Notes: a model not told the origin generated them from the sequence alone. A stretch of 64,000 bases of DNA from Sphagnum compactum (GCA_965153455.1 OZ234498.1:3038001-3102000), one strand, 5' to 3'. Numbered from the stretch's first letter, positions 46,954-61,000 are shown. Translations and numbers: made by a program.

Positions 46954-49900
46954 TTACAGATCCCGAGGGGAAGTGGGAGCAGACCCGCCTATAGAGGCAA
47001 CTCCAGGCAATTCATCCTTGTTGAGGTTCAGAGAGTCTTTAGGTTGTGTGTGCTCCTGCTTCATGTGCTTGCCAGTCAACCGTGAACCATTTTTTCCATT
47101 TGTTTGTGGGGGCTCAGTTCCTGGCTGCATTATGGCACTGCCAAGGGACAGACGACGACTCACCTGTGATCCAGTTCCCCCGACACTGGTACGAGATACA
47201 CCATTGGCTTTTTTGGAGCTGAGAGGGGCCTTGATTGGACTGGGCCTTGACCCAAAAAGTGTCTCCTTCTCATTCATCATTTGCTCCTGGAGTTTTTTCT
47301 GATCCTGTAATCATACCAATTTCGGAATGTTTCAAAATGTTCAAATTTCTCACACCGCAGCGCAGGTACCTCTTTAGCTTGTAGAACTAACTGGATCTAC
47401 ACTAATGTGGACAAGATAGAAGGAATTCTGCATAGAGAAATGGCAACAATGTCAGATCTTGGAAGTGGTGAGATATTTGGTGCATACCCGGAGACGACGT
47501 TTCTCCTCCTCTTTTTCTTGGCGCAAGTAGTTGTATTCATCCAGCATGGCAAGCAGTCTCACCTGCATTGAGAATTCAATGTGAGATTAGAAGAAATCCA
47601 GCTTATTGATGCATTGTTGTAGGAAAGCAAATCAAAATCTGTAGCTCTTCAAAGACATGGCAAGTAATGTACCGCATACCCCATCAAATAAGAAGGGAAT
47701 GCCCTGTTCCTCCTCCCAAGCTTTAGTCCTCAAGTTCAATGACTCCACAAGTGCTGTATAATGTGATGAACATAACACCGAGAAAGGAATCAGAAATAAC
47801 CTAGCTCACCAAACAAAGTGTTTGTTGTACTTACAACTACACAGAGCAAGTTTGGTCTACATACAGACTATACTTATAAGCTTTTTCAGATATGTACTTC
47901 AGAAAAACCACAGCTCACTCAGAATGTAAGAACATACCAGGAAGTTTATTGATGGCTGCCCGGGCACGTTCTGCACGTTTCAGATTTAGATGAGCTCCTT
48001 TGCTGGCAAACCTATTTTCATCCTGCATCCAATCCAATTTCACAAGATAGACTGATATCAACAAGGTTTCATCACAAAATTTGCTGCGCTGTGTTTGTCT
48101 TGACAATATACTCAATTCTGCAGGGAGGAGTCACACTACTATTAGGATTTCACCTCTTGCTCACCATGCAACCAATGTCTAGAAGAATTTTGGAGCTAAC
48201 AATGTCTATTTAAGCTGGATTCAAAGGTCATTTTGTATGTTCTGTGGCCCAAACCTTGTTATAATCCTCAAGCCATCCCTCCTCTTCACATGCAGACATC
48301 CACTTCTCCATCTTCTCAAGAATCTCCTTCCTCTTAGATGCTTCATGCTTAGCTTGAGTAATCTGCTCTTCCAAATTGCTCAGAAGGTCTGATGGGTCTA
48401 CCTCTCCTGCAGCCAATAATATTTAACAAGTTTGCATCACGACCACATTCGACAGATGCAATGAGAGGGAAAATTAGTGTTATGTTTTTTGATAGATGCA
48501 ATAGGTCCTTGTCACCTGAATCAATTAAGGCAATGAGTTTGTCTTCCATGGTACTGGAATCAGGCTCTATGTGTGCACATCTGCAAACTTCCTCCAGTTC
48601 CATCCGCCTTTTCACCACAAGTTCTTTCATTTTGCTTGCCTTCAATGTGTCAAGTCTTGCAACTTCTATTTCTGCCTGCATCAATCAAATGAGCACCAAT
48701 GGTCAAAGTTAGCACATAATATGTCCCAAAAGTGGAGCTTCATAGAAGAGAAGCAGAGAATCCTGCCAGTGGAAGAGGAAGAAAGGATGCATATTTACCT
48801 GATCAATGATACCTAAGGCAAGGGAACCAGGCAGAGTAATGTCCTCTTCAGTTACTGCAATATTGCAAGTTATATGTTGAAACGACTGCTGGTCTTCCAA
48901 TGGAGTGTCCATCAGGTTCCAGAGTTCAATGAGAGACATTCCAAGGTCTCGCAGCTGTAGACAAGAGTACCATGTCAGAAAATCATATCTCCACAGACAG
49001 AAATGTCCAAAACAGCATATCATAGTTTAGAATACAACCACACCTTCTGCAGGCGAAGTTTTTTCTCCTCACGCAAAGAGTGGATGGTCTTGGCTAGCTG
49101 AGCGATTGTGTCATTGCTAATACTCTTGGGCTGCCCTCCATTTGAGTCAACCAAGCTAGGATGAACATCAGCAATAATCTGGGTGAAATCCATTCCCAAC
49201 ACTGTGCAAAGTTCATGTGCTGCATTCATGTACTCCAGCACTTTGCGCAAGCGATCACTCTGCTCAAAAACCCCAGGCCACATATTTCAATACCACTGAA
49301 CCACATGTTGTTCTATTCTTTTCTGCCAAAAACCCCAGACCACTAACTGTTTCTTTCAACATACAGAATCCTGTGGGCTTACCCTTTCCTGCTGAAGCAC
49401 TTGAAGCTGAGAATTATACTCCTCAAGCTTTCTTAATGACATATCCTGATCACCTCCATTCAGATAGAAACCTGCAGCTGGTGTTGCTGCAATCTCCCCA
49501 CAAATGTTTGCAATCTGGGTCTTCACCTCCAAAAACTGCTTAGCTCGATCCTCCTTCTTTTGTCGCAGAGCTTCCACTTGGGGCCTGATAGTAGCCAACT
49601 GCTCCCTTAAAGTTCCTGTGCGCTTCTCCTATGATTTCAATTTGCATTATACGAAGTTTGGATCAAAGTAAGAAAGAGGGTGAACAAAAAAAAACAGAGA
49701 TTGAAATATCTAGAATGTGCAGAATTTGGGAGACATAGAGAATAGTGAAGAAGCTCTTTGCTTTGATTCTATGTTTCCCTGACATCAACAGCTGCACACA
49801 TCGACAAACACTTACTCGTGGTGAAACTGCAGGGTCTCCAAGGGCAGAAAAAAGTGCTGCCAATTCAGCCTCAGTGTTTGCAAGGTCTTGATGCAGCTGT

Positions 49901-50308
49901 GCGCAGGCTTGGCTGGCATGATCCACCTTGCGCCTGTAGACCTCTAGACATTCCTGCTCCAGCTGCAAGAGCATCTTGTCTCGATCTGAATCGTTCTCTC
50001 CTACCTCATCCCATATGTTCTGCATTCATAATCTCCCCCGAAAACCATGTCCTCTGCATCAGTGCGAACGCTATTCTCATGTCCTTTGCATCAGTATGAA
50101 AACTATTCCAATGTACTTTGCATCGGTACGAAAGCTATTCGATGGGCATGGCACAGGCGTTCGTCTTTGGTCGATTCCAAGTCACAAAACCAAAAAAACA
50201 GTAACGGCAGCAAAGTTCTGATACAATGGACAGAGAACGAACCTGCAACTCGCGAAGTAGGGAGCCGCATGTAGTTTCCACATGCTGCTGCTGGGGCTGT
50301 TGTCCCAT
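46954..50308 (-). CDS. MAP65: Microtubule-associated protein MAP65 (PRC1/Ase1 family)
   Basis: MAP65 homodimers crosslink antiparallel microtubules in interphase arrays, spindle and phragmoplast. Eleven exons, minus strand: 50308-50243, 50019-49816, 49628-49383, 49259-49044, 48954-48799, 48675-48516, 48406-48255, 48022-47938, 47753-47680, 47562-47488, 47304-46954. All have GT-AG joints and matching phases, giving 594 aa, close to Arabidopsis MAP65-1 (587). The start MGQQPQQQHVETTCGSLLRE follows an in-frame TGA. The N-terminal half is rod-like (NIWDEVGENDSDRDKMLLQL; LWNLMDT). The conserved microtubule-binding part reads EKWMSACEEEGWLEDYN, then DENRFASKGAHLNLKRAERA (about 385-425). The tail from about 480 is basic and Ser/Pro-rich with RRLSLGS and TSPRDL, likely sites for CDK/MAPK control. 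The exon-3 acceptor was chosen as TAG before GAGAAGCGC; GAAG before CGC is an alternative. The paralogue class is not resolved. Confidence 0.94.
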
Positions 50309-51330
50309 AGTGGAGTCCAACTCTCATTCACCAGCTTGAAAATAGACGACCGCCTAGCCTTCAGTTATCGCGTAGTCGTTTCTCCAAAGCTATGTATTAC
50401 TCGACCAGACAACGAAGCCGACAGTAAGCTCAAAACAACGCAAAAGAAGCGCAATACGGCACACAAACAGAGCGGCGACTCTATCGAGACAAATCTCCTC
50501 CTCAAATCTCTTTGCCTACAAAAAACGATCGATGACACAATAGGCCGGGGTTATCAATAGCGGCAGTTGCTAAATGTAGAAGAAGACGGACAGTAGCAAA
50601 GCAAAAGTACAAGCTAAAACAAGGCGAGAAAGAGCGGAACCTGGTGAAAAGCTCGTAGACGAACCTGCTGGTAAAAAGGTTGAAGACATCGATCCAAAAC
50701 ACCTAAGTCGGGTAGGTACTACTATCGCCGCACAAGCATCCATTTGTCCGGTTACGGATTTGTCTGACGCTGAAAGACGACGCGAGAAAGAGCGAAATCT
50801 TGTGAAAAGATTGGGAGCCGAACCTGATGAAAAGATTGTAAGCATCGCCCCGAAAGCCTGCCTTGTCCGGTTATGGATTTGTCTGATCGATGCGGAAAGA
50901 CGCCGCTGCTGCCGCCCCCAAGCGCGGAGGGAGAAAATCCCGAAGAGAGAGAGAGAGAAGCGATCGCAAAGGAAGGTACTGAACGGAACGAAGGAACGCG
51001 AGAAAGAGAGAAGAAGCGACTGCACACAACGAGCGGACAGAACATCGACAGGCGATATAGCTGAGTCTGCACCAATAATATAACGCCAAATCAGCTTCTT
51101 TGGCCAGCTTTCCCAAAGGCCTCTCATTTGTCCGACAGGCAACTTTCGCAGCATTTCAGTCGTAGCCAATACCATGTCGCCACATCCGCATCCTAGCCAG
51201 CAACGTCAGGGCGGTAATGGTTTGGTCTCGCCCGTGTGAAATGACCCCTATTGGGTTCGAACGTTCGAACATACCGTTCCCTGGTCGTAAATGGATTTTG
51301 GGGGAGTTTTTTTTTTTTTAATGTTTTTTC
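50309..51330 (-). promoter_or_regulatory. MAP65 5' flank with a diverged tandem duplication
   Basis: Sequence upstream of the MAP65 start, relatively GC-rich and so probably leader plus promoter. Two related segments (about 50607-50775 and 50788-50905) share GCGAGAAAGAGCG, GTGAAAAG, GAACCTG and TTGTCCGGTTA(C/T)GGATTT. Open frames of up to 201 codons across it have no recognised content. A palindrome lies at 51255-51270. Confidence 0.4.
51255..51270. repeat. Perfect 16-bp palindrome GTTCGAACGTTCGAAC
   Basis: The sequence is its own reverse complement, and each 8-base half (GTTCGAAC) is also a palindrome. It lies about 950 bp upstream of the MAP65 start. Confidence 0.85.
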
Positions 51331-51363
51331 GGGGGGTGGGATGGGGGGGGGGGGGGGGGGGGG
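51331..51363. repeat. Poly-G tract (21 G in a row)
   Basis: GGGGGGTGGGAT is followed by an unbroken run of G from 51343 to 51363, after a T homopolymer (51307-51319). The exact length is uncertain because homopolymers are error-prone. It could fold as a G-quadruplex. Confidence 0.8.
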
Positions 51364-51639
51364 TGCAATTTGGCGGAGTTTTTAAAAACTGGCGGCGGAG
51401 GGACCGTTGGCCGCCAAATTCCCAAACAATTTCAGTTATGACAATAGCTAAGTTTAGCACCGCCTTCCCCCCCAGCGCTACTTATGGAAAAGGTCTTCAC
51501 TTGATTATTATTTTATTATTATTTTTGGATTTATTATTTGTGTCTCATCTGGATGCTAGACCACCTAACTCTACTAGGGTTAATCTTAGTTAAAACCACA
51601 TCCACTTTCAACAGCCTGGATTCAATCTCTAACTTATCA

Positions 51640-51675
51640 ACACCCACCCCACCCCACCCCACCCCAACCCCCACA
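51640..51675. repeat. CACCC/CCCCA pentanucleotide repeat
   Basis: CACCC and CCCCA units repeat about six times and then give way to an A run. Simple repeat. Confidence 0.8.
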
Positions 51676-51860
51676 AAAAAAAATCATCCAAAAATCCATG
51701 TAGTGGTCTACCTAGTACCTATTGTCATGGTGCAATTTATAAAATTGCATGTCCAAAATCATCCTTTCTTGCATGGGTCCAAGAAAAAAAAATGTTTTAA
51801 TTTTTTAATTAATTTTTAAATTTATGTTTATTTTATATTTTATATTTTTTTTGGGTAGTT

Positions 51861-52180
51861 CAGGGTTAAACTTAGGTTCCAATGTACTAAAAGGGATGTT
51901 CAACAACACGATGGGTTAAACTTAGGTTCCAATGTACATAGTAATAGGTACCTCTTTCAACAACACAATGGGTTAAACTTAGGTCCCAATGTACATAGTA
52001 ATGGGTACCTCTTTCGACAACACAATGGGTTAAACTTAGGTTCCAATGTACATAGTAATAGGGTACTTTTGTCAACAACACAATGGGTTTAACAACATAG
52101 GTTCCAATGTCTATATTAATAGGCATTTTCCAACACAACACAAAAATGGGTTAAACTTAGGTTCCAATGTACATCATAGT
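51861..52180. repeat. About 57-bp tandem repeat, six copies
   Basis: Units contain CAACACAATGGGTTAAACTT, AGGTTCCAATGTACATAGTA and ATAGGTACCTCTTT. TTAAACTTAGG starts at 51866, 51916, 51973 and 52030, with diverged copies further on. The open frame on the minus strand is a by-product of the period and is not a gene. Confidence 0.85.
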
Positions 52181-55100
52181 ACTTAGGTATTTTTAACAAG
52201 ATACTTTCATTTCTCAACTACATTGGTACCTTCACCTTAAGACTTAAAGTGTAGTGGCTTAGAAGCTATAATTAACCTTGGAAATGATAAATTTGGCACT
52301 TGGCCACTCTGATTTTGTCTTAAGGACAATGGTACATATATATAGTGTTTAGACCCAAGCTAAGAATCCTTGCCATGGTACTAGTTGAATTTATTAGGCA
52401 AGGCTTTTTACACATGGGACATAAACATTCTACAAGAGAGGATTGGAGCAATATATGAATGTATGAATGTGCAATATTGTAGTCCTTTATCTAGTTTGAC
52501 TCTTATGTGCCAACTAACTAATTTACTTTTATCATAAAATTTGGGAGTATGAATGGTAATTTATGGAAATTTTTTAATTGATATTATGCCTAAATAAAAT
52601 ATTTGGCAATGATGATTTATCATTGCATCTCACACTCGTGAAAATGTTTCATTGAAAGAAAAGTATTACCCTTTTTGTTTTCCTTGTCATAGTCCTTAGT
52701 TGCAACTATCAAGGACTCCATTTTATCCAACAACTTAAGTGAGCCGTAGTAGACATAGTAAACATTGGTAGCTATTACTAAGCATAGATAGAAAGATTGG
52801 TGAATTATATATGAACAATGGTAGAAACAAAGAACACAATGCACCTCTAAATATGCCCTACATAATTGTTTCAAGTTTTCAAATTTTTAACATCAATGGA
52901 CAAGTCATTTTTGTAATTTTTGATGTTTTGGGCACTTAATTTTTTTAATTTTTGACATTTTAAAATATATATGAATATCGTCAAACCTGAAAACGTATTG
53001 TGATTGTGTTATGAGATATGACAATTTGTTTTGTTTATTTGGTTGGTTTCTTTTTAACTCCAAAATGGCCAAATAATGAATTTCTTTCTTTTAATAAAAA
53101 TTAGGCAAAACAAACTTAGGATTTCTTAATTATCAAGGATTAAACCCAATGTGGTGAATAAGGAAAACTTTTAAACACTCCTCATATAAAGTGTTTGGAA
53201 AGAAAAGAACCACCCACTTTTCATTGTCCCAAAGACAAAATTATACACCAAAAGCATTTGCAAATTGATGAAAAGTGACATGAAACATGAGATAAAAGTG
53301 GCATTTGATGAAAAGTAAATGAACTTCATGAATCAATGAGGACCCAAACAAAAACTTCGAAACCAAAAATGCAAGGCCCAACTTACATCTCACGATATAT
53401 TCTTAATTTATTCAATGAAGTAGAGATATAACACATTAAGTTGCACTATTTTGAAAAGAAATTGATATGTTACAAATTTTAAACAAAGATTTATATAACA
53501 AATCATGTGGCCAAATAAATATAAAAAACATTGCTTCAACACAAATTTTGACATCCTTAACCAATTTTAGTTATTTAATACAACATAATTAAAGATTATA
53601 TGCATGATCTTCAAGAATAGCCCATTGATGCTTTCAAGATTTGCATTTTGTTTCATAAATTTACATGTAATCTTACTTTTGTCTTCTCCATTCTTCTAAT
53701 CTACCAAAGTTTTTAATCATAACAATCAAATGCATAAGTTACATTCTAAATTAATCTTTTGTCAAAATTTTATGTTATCATCCTCCATGCTCTAATATTA
53801 TTGAAATCATTTCTCTTTAATTTTTTAACATTTAATTGAAAGATTGTATCATTATTTTCTTTTGTCTTCACTGAACAACATATTTATGATTATGATTTTT
53901 TTTAAATATTAAAAAAAAATCAATCTCCATCCATTTCAAATTTTCAACCACACAATTACAACTTTTTAAAGGTCCATTCCATTCCCACCACATGATGAAA
54001 ATAATCCCAAGAATGTCATTGGGTCTATTTTACCTTTCAAAATAAAGTATTCTCCAATTTTTGAGATTTGGCTTTAAATTAAGGTGGGAGAAAAAAATTA
54101 TTTTAATCTATATTATACAAAAATAGTAAATGTTTGTGGATGCCATTCAAATCTACCTACAAACCTAGGTATAAATTTTGCTTACCTAGCTCCTACACTT
54201 TCCTATATCTCTTTATTTTTTGAAGTGATTCATGGCTTTTAAAACCTTATGTTTTTCTTGCCTTTGCATTTGGAACTTTCAAAACACGGTTGTGTTATTA
54301 GGTTTTATGTTGTTTATGAGATTTTTATATGAATTAAAATGTCTTAATCTTTCCTATGTCTCCTCATTTGTTAAAATGGTTATTATCAATCCTTTCTAGA
54401 TGTCTCTCCCCTTCATTTTTGGAGCTTTCATAAGAGAATTATGTTGTAAGGTTTTTTTATTGTGTTCGAAAATCTTTGTAAGAATTAAAATTTTGTATTG
54501 TTGTATGGGTGGATGCACAAGAGTGGCAAATATACATTTTTCATGTACAATGGGTCCTACAAGTCTCATGAACATTGATTGCCATTAGATATCAAGCATT
54601 ACCTATAATCACACACACATAAAGGAGGATGTATTTGTGTAGTGGAAGGTTTAGTAAGTTCTATTTGCAATGTGACAAACCCCTTAACCACTTTGTGGTA
54701 CTACTACCTTATTGACAAACCTTGTTATCATTCTTCACCCAAAAAAAAAGGCATTCATACACTTGCAAACTAAAACCTTACCTAAATATCAACTTTCCTC
54801 TAAAGTTATTTCATTCCTTCAAAATTTATTACAAAAATACCCACACATGTTTTCTTTGTTAGCCAAACAAAAAGACCTCCTCCTAATCACCCCTTATTAA
54901 CCCCATAAAAAAAAACACAACACACCCATGTTTCTAGAACCATCCAAGGACCCAAAACAAAATAAAAAATACATTTTTCATTAAATAATGATATCCTCAT
55001 TAAGTGCAATTATGGATTTGTTGATTGCCTTACTTGCTTAAAAAAACTTTGGAGCTACACATGTAGCTTTAGCATTGTTGGTTTTTTTAATTGACTTTGA

Positions 55101-57589
55101 AGATTGAAAATTGAAGTAACAATTTGCAACTCTTTTTGGATTTGTATTATGTGACATTTTTTTTTGCACTTCTTTATTATTTGGATGTCAATCTTGGATT
55201 CTTTGTTTTGAACCTTTTATTAAGTTCATTGGATTTTTTGGGGTTTTGAATTTGGGGTTACATGCAATTGATCACCCAAACTTGGTGTGTTTTCAATTGA
55301 ATTTTTTAAAAAATTCATGTTTGACTTAACAAATAAACATGTTTTGTGTAATGTTGAGTAGTTTTCACCCACCAACTAAAAATTGGCGTTGACTTTCAAT
55401 TCGGTTCTCAATGAAAATTGGCCAATGAAAATCAAAGATGAAAACCACCATGAGAATTAAACTAAAAGTTCTTCCTAGCCTGAAAGGAGAGAATTGTTTA
55501 GTGAAAATCACCTAGGATCTCACCTAGCATCCAATCTAAAAATTAAATCAGTTCTCACATTTTGAAAAAGGTCTGGTTCTCATGGTAAAATTGTTTAAAA
55601 TAAAAATAAATAAAAAGTAAAAATTTAAATTAAAAAATAAAATAAAATTACCGTTTATGGAAGCGGCTACCATAATAAATGAGGATTTAGCCATGTTTGA
55701 CTATAGGATAGTTAGAAAGCTAAACATTTTAAAAATCTTGCTACTTTTTAATTTCCTTTAGGGTAGAAAGGCTAGTCATAGTACATTTTAAAAATAAGGT
55801 TTCTCAACCTTTTTACAGGAGCGCCCCATTGTTTATGGTGTCCAAAAAGTAGATGGAGCCTTCCTCTTTGTGCATCTATCACACTAAAATTCAAAAAGAA
55901 TGGACTAGAGGCAAGAAAATTATAGCCCCCCAAGTAAGGGGGGTCATTTTTACCAAAAAAATTCGATTGAATAGCTCATAGCCTGATTTTGAACCCAAAA
56001 AAAATCCTTCAATATTACTTTTTTTCCTTTAAAGTTACAAAATGATTTGTAAAGCTTAAGATGGTGATTTCAGAGCAATTTAAATTGTTCAATTTGAACC
56101 AAAAATGAGAAAGTTATGCACTGATGATGTAGGAGGGGTCAAAATGAAAAAACAAAAAAACATGTTTTGCAATTCGAAAAAATGTATTTTTTATAATGTT
56201 ATTTTTTAATTCCTCCTTTGGCTTTGCATTTCAAAGATGATTTATAAAGCTTGAAAAGGTGTTCCTATAACATTTTATATCACTCAAAATGGAGAAGAAT
56301 TGAAAAAGACCTACCAAAATGTTTAGTGATACGCTAGTGCTCGGTGAAGAACAAGTTTACCTTATAAGCACACAGTTTGAAGGTAGCAAATAGTGTTTTT
56401 CTCCCTACTTTTCTTGTGAAGTTTTTGAATTTTAAAAAAAAGACCCCTTTGAACTTATCACAAGTTATTTTAAAATTTCACAACAATGTGAAATTTCACA
56501 CAAAACAAATGATGTTGTGAAAAAAGAAACCAAAAAAACCAACCGACTTGTGAAAACTATCCTTGAAAACTAACGATTCAAAGTTCTGTGAAAATCATTG
56601 ACCCTAAAAATCGTTTAATTGGATGTTGTTTTAAAAAACCAAGGCGGTTATTAGAATTGGAATAGATGATTCTCACCAAAAAGTGAAAACCACCCAACAC
56701 TAGTTTTGTGTTGCCTCAAAACACATGATTTGTATATTACTGAATTTTCAAAAGCTTGGACTTTCACACATGCATTTAATAACATTTTAGCAAAAATAAA
56801 CTACCCATAAATACCCAAGGGTTTGAAAAGATCGTGAGTTCCAAAGTATTTTGTGCAAAAGCACAACTTAATATATGTAAAAAATACATGATTCCTCGTC
56901 CATGTGAGATTCATAATCCTAATTGTGCATGCACACAAAATGGTCAATGCACAAAACCTTATCCAAAAGATTTTCAAAAACAAATGATCATTGGGATTAG
57001 TTAACATGGGTTTAACCTTAATATTAAAGCTATAAATTCACTCTACATAGCCTAAGTAGATATATTTAGTGTATTAACGTATTATGTATTAACTTAGGTC
57101 ATGATTTTCGTAACATGTGTCCATTTTGTACATTACTAATTGCACACAATTGTGTAATGATTGGTTGCAAACAACAATATTTCTACTAGTATTCTTACAT
57201 CGATGTTAGGGAAATATTTGCTTACTGTATGTTCCACTTTTGATTATGTTAGGAATATTTTAACATAATCTACCTTACACCAACCTTCCAAAGCCATTAG
57301 ATGAAGTTTGAAAATTAACAACTCATTTTATGACTAGATTTTAGTCAAAATGAACACTTACAACTACAAAATGTTCTCGTTACCTAAAACAAATGTCATC
57401 AAACTAATTGCAAAGGACAACTTGTGGCATGGAAGTTGCATAAATAGTCACAAGGGTGGTCCATTTTCTCATGGATGAACATGAGTATGAATGTTTGACC
57501 CCATGTACTTTACATGAAATTTGATTCTGCAACTACATTGGATTACATTTGTGACTACCTTATGAATAGTTGCATGATGCCAAATGTTT

Positions 57590-58080
57590 GTCCTAACTAC
57601 CTAACCTAATTTAATTGTTTACTTATCTACCTAGGTAAAATAATAAGTAGGTAGGTAATACATGCATACCCTAGGCTATTAGGTCTACCTCTAACCTAAC
57701 TTAGCCAAATGTAGCTTAGCTTTTAGTATGCCTACTTAACATAGGTAGATGGTCTAGTTATTTACCTATCCAAGTAAATGGCTTAGCTACTTTCCTACTA
57801 ACATACCAACCTACCTGCATATTCCCTACCTATGTGCCTACATACCTACCTATTTAGGTAGTTAGCTTAACTACCTACCTACCTATTTAATTAGATAGAT
57901 GGCATGCTTATCTAAGTAAAAAATAAGTAGGTAAGTAAAAGGTGCCAACCTAAGCCCATCTTATTAAGCTTTCATAGGTTGGGTAACCTACTTAGCTTGC
58001 CTTAATTTACTTAATTTAATTTAAACTACTAAGCTCACATAGCCTACCTTAGCTTATTAAGTTCACTTAGCCTAAATATT
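57590..58080. repeat. Degenerate CTAC(C)/GTAG tetranucleotide-derived repeat
   Basis: The stretch is dominated by CTACCTA, TAGGTAGGTA and CTTAGC(C) words on both strands. The two complementary forms alternate, so local hairpins are possible. Non-coding. Confidence 0.65.
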
Positions 58081-61000
58081 AGATAATAATAACCTTTTAT
58101 AGTTCACCTAAGTTAATTAATAAATGAATTGTAATAACATTTTAGATGCCACTTGTTAATTAATGATCTATGTGTTGTTGCAAATACAATTGCAAAACAA
58201 CTTGGTTATCAACCATCAATGGATGCCATCAATTACAAATGACATATGTTCACTTTTCATCATTCTTTTCATCTGAACTTGTGATAATCACATGTATTAT
58301 TAAAATTTGGATTCATCATCATATAATTGCACATGTGATTATGAACACTTGCAACTATGGTGACATGTATGAGTACTCCAAATGAAATTGCAAAATGAAT
58401 TGATTTTAACATTAGTCACACAATAATCTAAACATAAGAGCAAAATGGACAATTTGTTTTTTGTAACCAACAAAAAAGTAATTTTCAATACAATATCAAA
58501 CTCCTACAACTAATTGATAATATGATCTTAATGGAATGGATAAAAACAATTTGTGATTTGATCTTAATGCAAATGCAATTTATTATCACCACTTCCCATG
58601 TTACTATACATGGAATAAAAAAACGAAAAGGATGAACTCAATGTCAAGCTTCTTGCATTCATTTCCTTGCTCAAGTTAATATACAAACGATCCAATAAAA
58701 GGTGAAAATTTTCATCTATGACTAGTGTTACACCACGTATTTGGAACCAAAAGTTATGAAAACATACACATCATTGACGGGACAATTCATGCCCCTTATA
58801 AAGATCTTACAATATGTTGAAGGTTGTTAAAAGATGATAATAATGAGATTCATGCCATGAAAAGGCCACCATCTTTCAAAAGCCCAATAATCTATAAGAA
58901 CTTTTGCCACCATCCTATTGTTCAATAATCCAAATACCGTACACGTTAACAACTTCAATGCTAATTAAATAATTTTTAAAGATGTTGAAACTTTCAAAAA
59001 AAATCTTAAATAACAAAAATTGGGAAACAATTTTTTTGTTTCAAAAAAATTCTATTCTAAGAAAATTCATTTCAAAATGAATTAATTATTCAATAAACAT
59101 GTGTCGAAATTGCCAAAGTATTACAACAACCCTTTTGCATTTCGGATTTGACATCAAGATCATTTCATGGATGACATTCTACTTTGTTAGTGTTTAAAAA
59201 CAAGAATTAAAGATATGACACTTACTGCACATATGGCAAATGAAGTTTTGGTAGATGTTGAAATTATTTTTAAACTAATGAAAAAACAAATTTTGATTTT
59301 CAAACATGCCGATATTAGATGAAAGTTCACAATTGCTCACTAATCTTAGTCTCTCACCAAGTTGCCTTTTTCATGAAAACCTTATGAATTGAAATTCACA
59401 AGTTTCTAGCACCTCTTTGTTATGTGAAGCCACAAGTTTATTCTAGACAAGGGTTTTCTTTTACCCAATTGCTTGCATTTGCAATGTTCCAAACTACTAA
59501 TCAACAATATATTCTCCAATGCTTAGATGCTATGTGTGGCTAGGCCTTTAAGAACACAAATATTTTTTTCTCAAAAAGGTGAAGATGTGCAACCCAAGAT
59601 ACTATGCCACTAATTTAGGAAATGCATAACATGATACTTGTTGATAACTTGGGATGGGATAGACCCAGGTCTTGATGATGATAATAAACCAAAATGCTTG
59701 GTAACTTAAGGATGTTGCATCTAAGTTTGATTTTATTGAATTGTGAAGACAATCATATACCAATGGCCAATAGCCTTAATGTTGTTTATGAAGTTTGTGA
59801 ATACATCACAACCTTCGAAGAACATGGTGATAAATCCATTCAATTATTGTCATGAAAAAATTTGTTGGCAACGTAAAGAAACATTTTATGGCCATTTTGG
59901 AAACAATCCAAATAAAATGGGAACACATTTTGAAATTCCATATGAAAGGTTGGAATTGAACTCCCGTGCAATTTTTCTTTTTTCATTACACTCATTAATG
60001 ATACTTGTGAAAACCTAATTGTGAACCAAATATTCTAATATTATGTCACAAGATATGACAAGAAAGAAGCATGAATAATAATTCTAGAGAGGACAATATA
60101 TCATTTTCAACATTCTACTTTAACCGACCATGGAATTTAGGGGTAAAAACCAAGACAATCCTCAATAGGGTAAAAACTCAAACAATGGTCTAAATCAACA
60201 TGGAAGAACTAAAAATGTTTTTTGATTTTAGAAAGAACAATAGAAGAAAAAAGGTTGATATGAATCTTTCAAAATCAACCCAACCAATCAATATCTAGAT
60301 CCGGGGAAGATCTATATGGATTGTAGATCCATATGGATTGAAGCTTGAAAGACGTCTTTTTTGGTCTATATTAAGGTGAAACAAATTCTCCCACAAGGCT
60401 TCTAGTAATTAAGTATTTCAACTTGTAGTATTGGGGTTTTGCCTTCATATTATTGGAGTTCACCTTATATGATGTAATCAAGCTTTATACATAAATGCCT
60501 ATGAATGGCATGTGGTCTCCAAAAGATTCATTAACATCCTTAATAGTGAATGTTATTCCATTTGAAGTATGATATATGATAGTCTTTTTTGTTGTGCTAA
60601 ATTTTGCGTTGTTATGAAAATGTGGGGAAAAAAATCACAAATTCAATGACGGTTTGAAAAATATTGTCCCCCTCTCACCCCCTCCTTTCCAAGGAAAATG
60701 TTTTTTTTTTTTTTCCTTTCATACTTTTCTATAGCCAAATTAGACAAAATTAACTTATGGATGATTGCTAACTTAGCTATATCACAAAATTGGGCAAAAA
60801 AGAATGAAAGTAAAAAAAACCACACCTACTTGGTAAGAAATTTATTTGAAGAATGCATGGGTGTTTGGTTGCCTATGGTCACACATGCACATGTTTAGTT
60901 GAAAAAGAAGTGGAACCACAAAATTTTATTTGGTTCCACCCTATCCACCCTAATAATAAAAGTTTCAACTTTCAATTTAAATTCTCAATAATGTGATTGG

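Noticed and set aside
50570-51175. 201-codon minus-strand open frame upstream of MAP65
   Set aside because: It falls in a tandemly duplicated GC-richer flank, is Ser/Leu/Phe-rich without any motif, and overlaps several other open frames in the same DNA.
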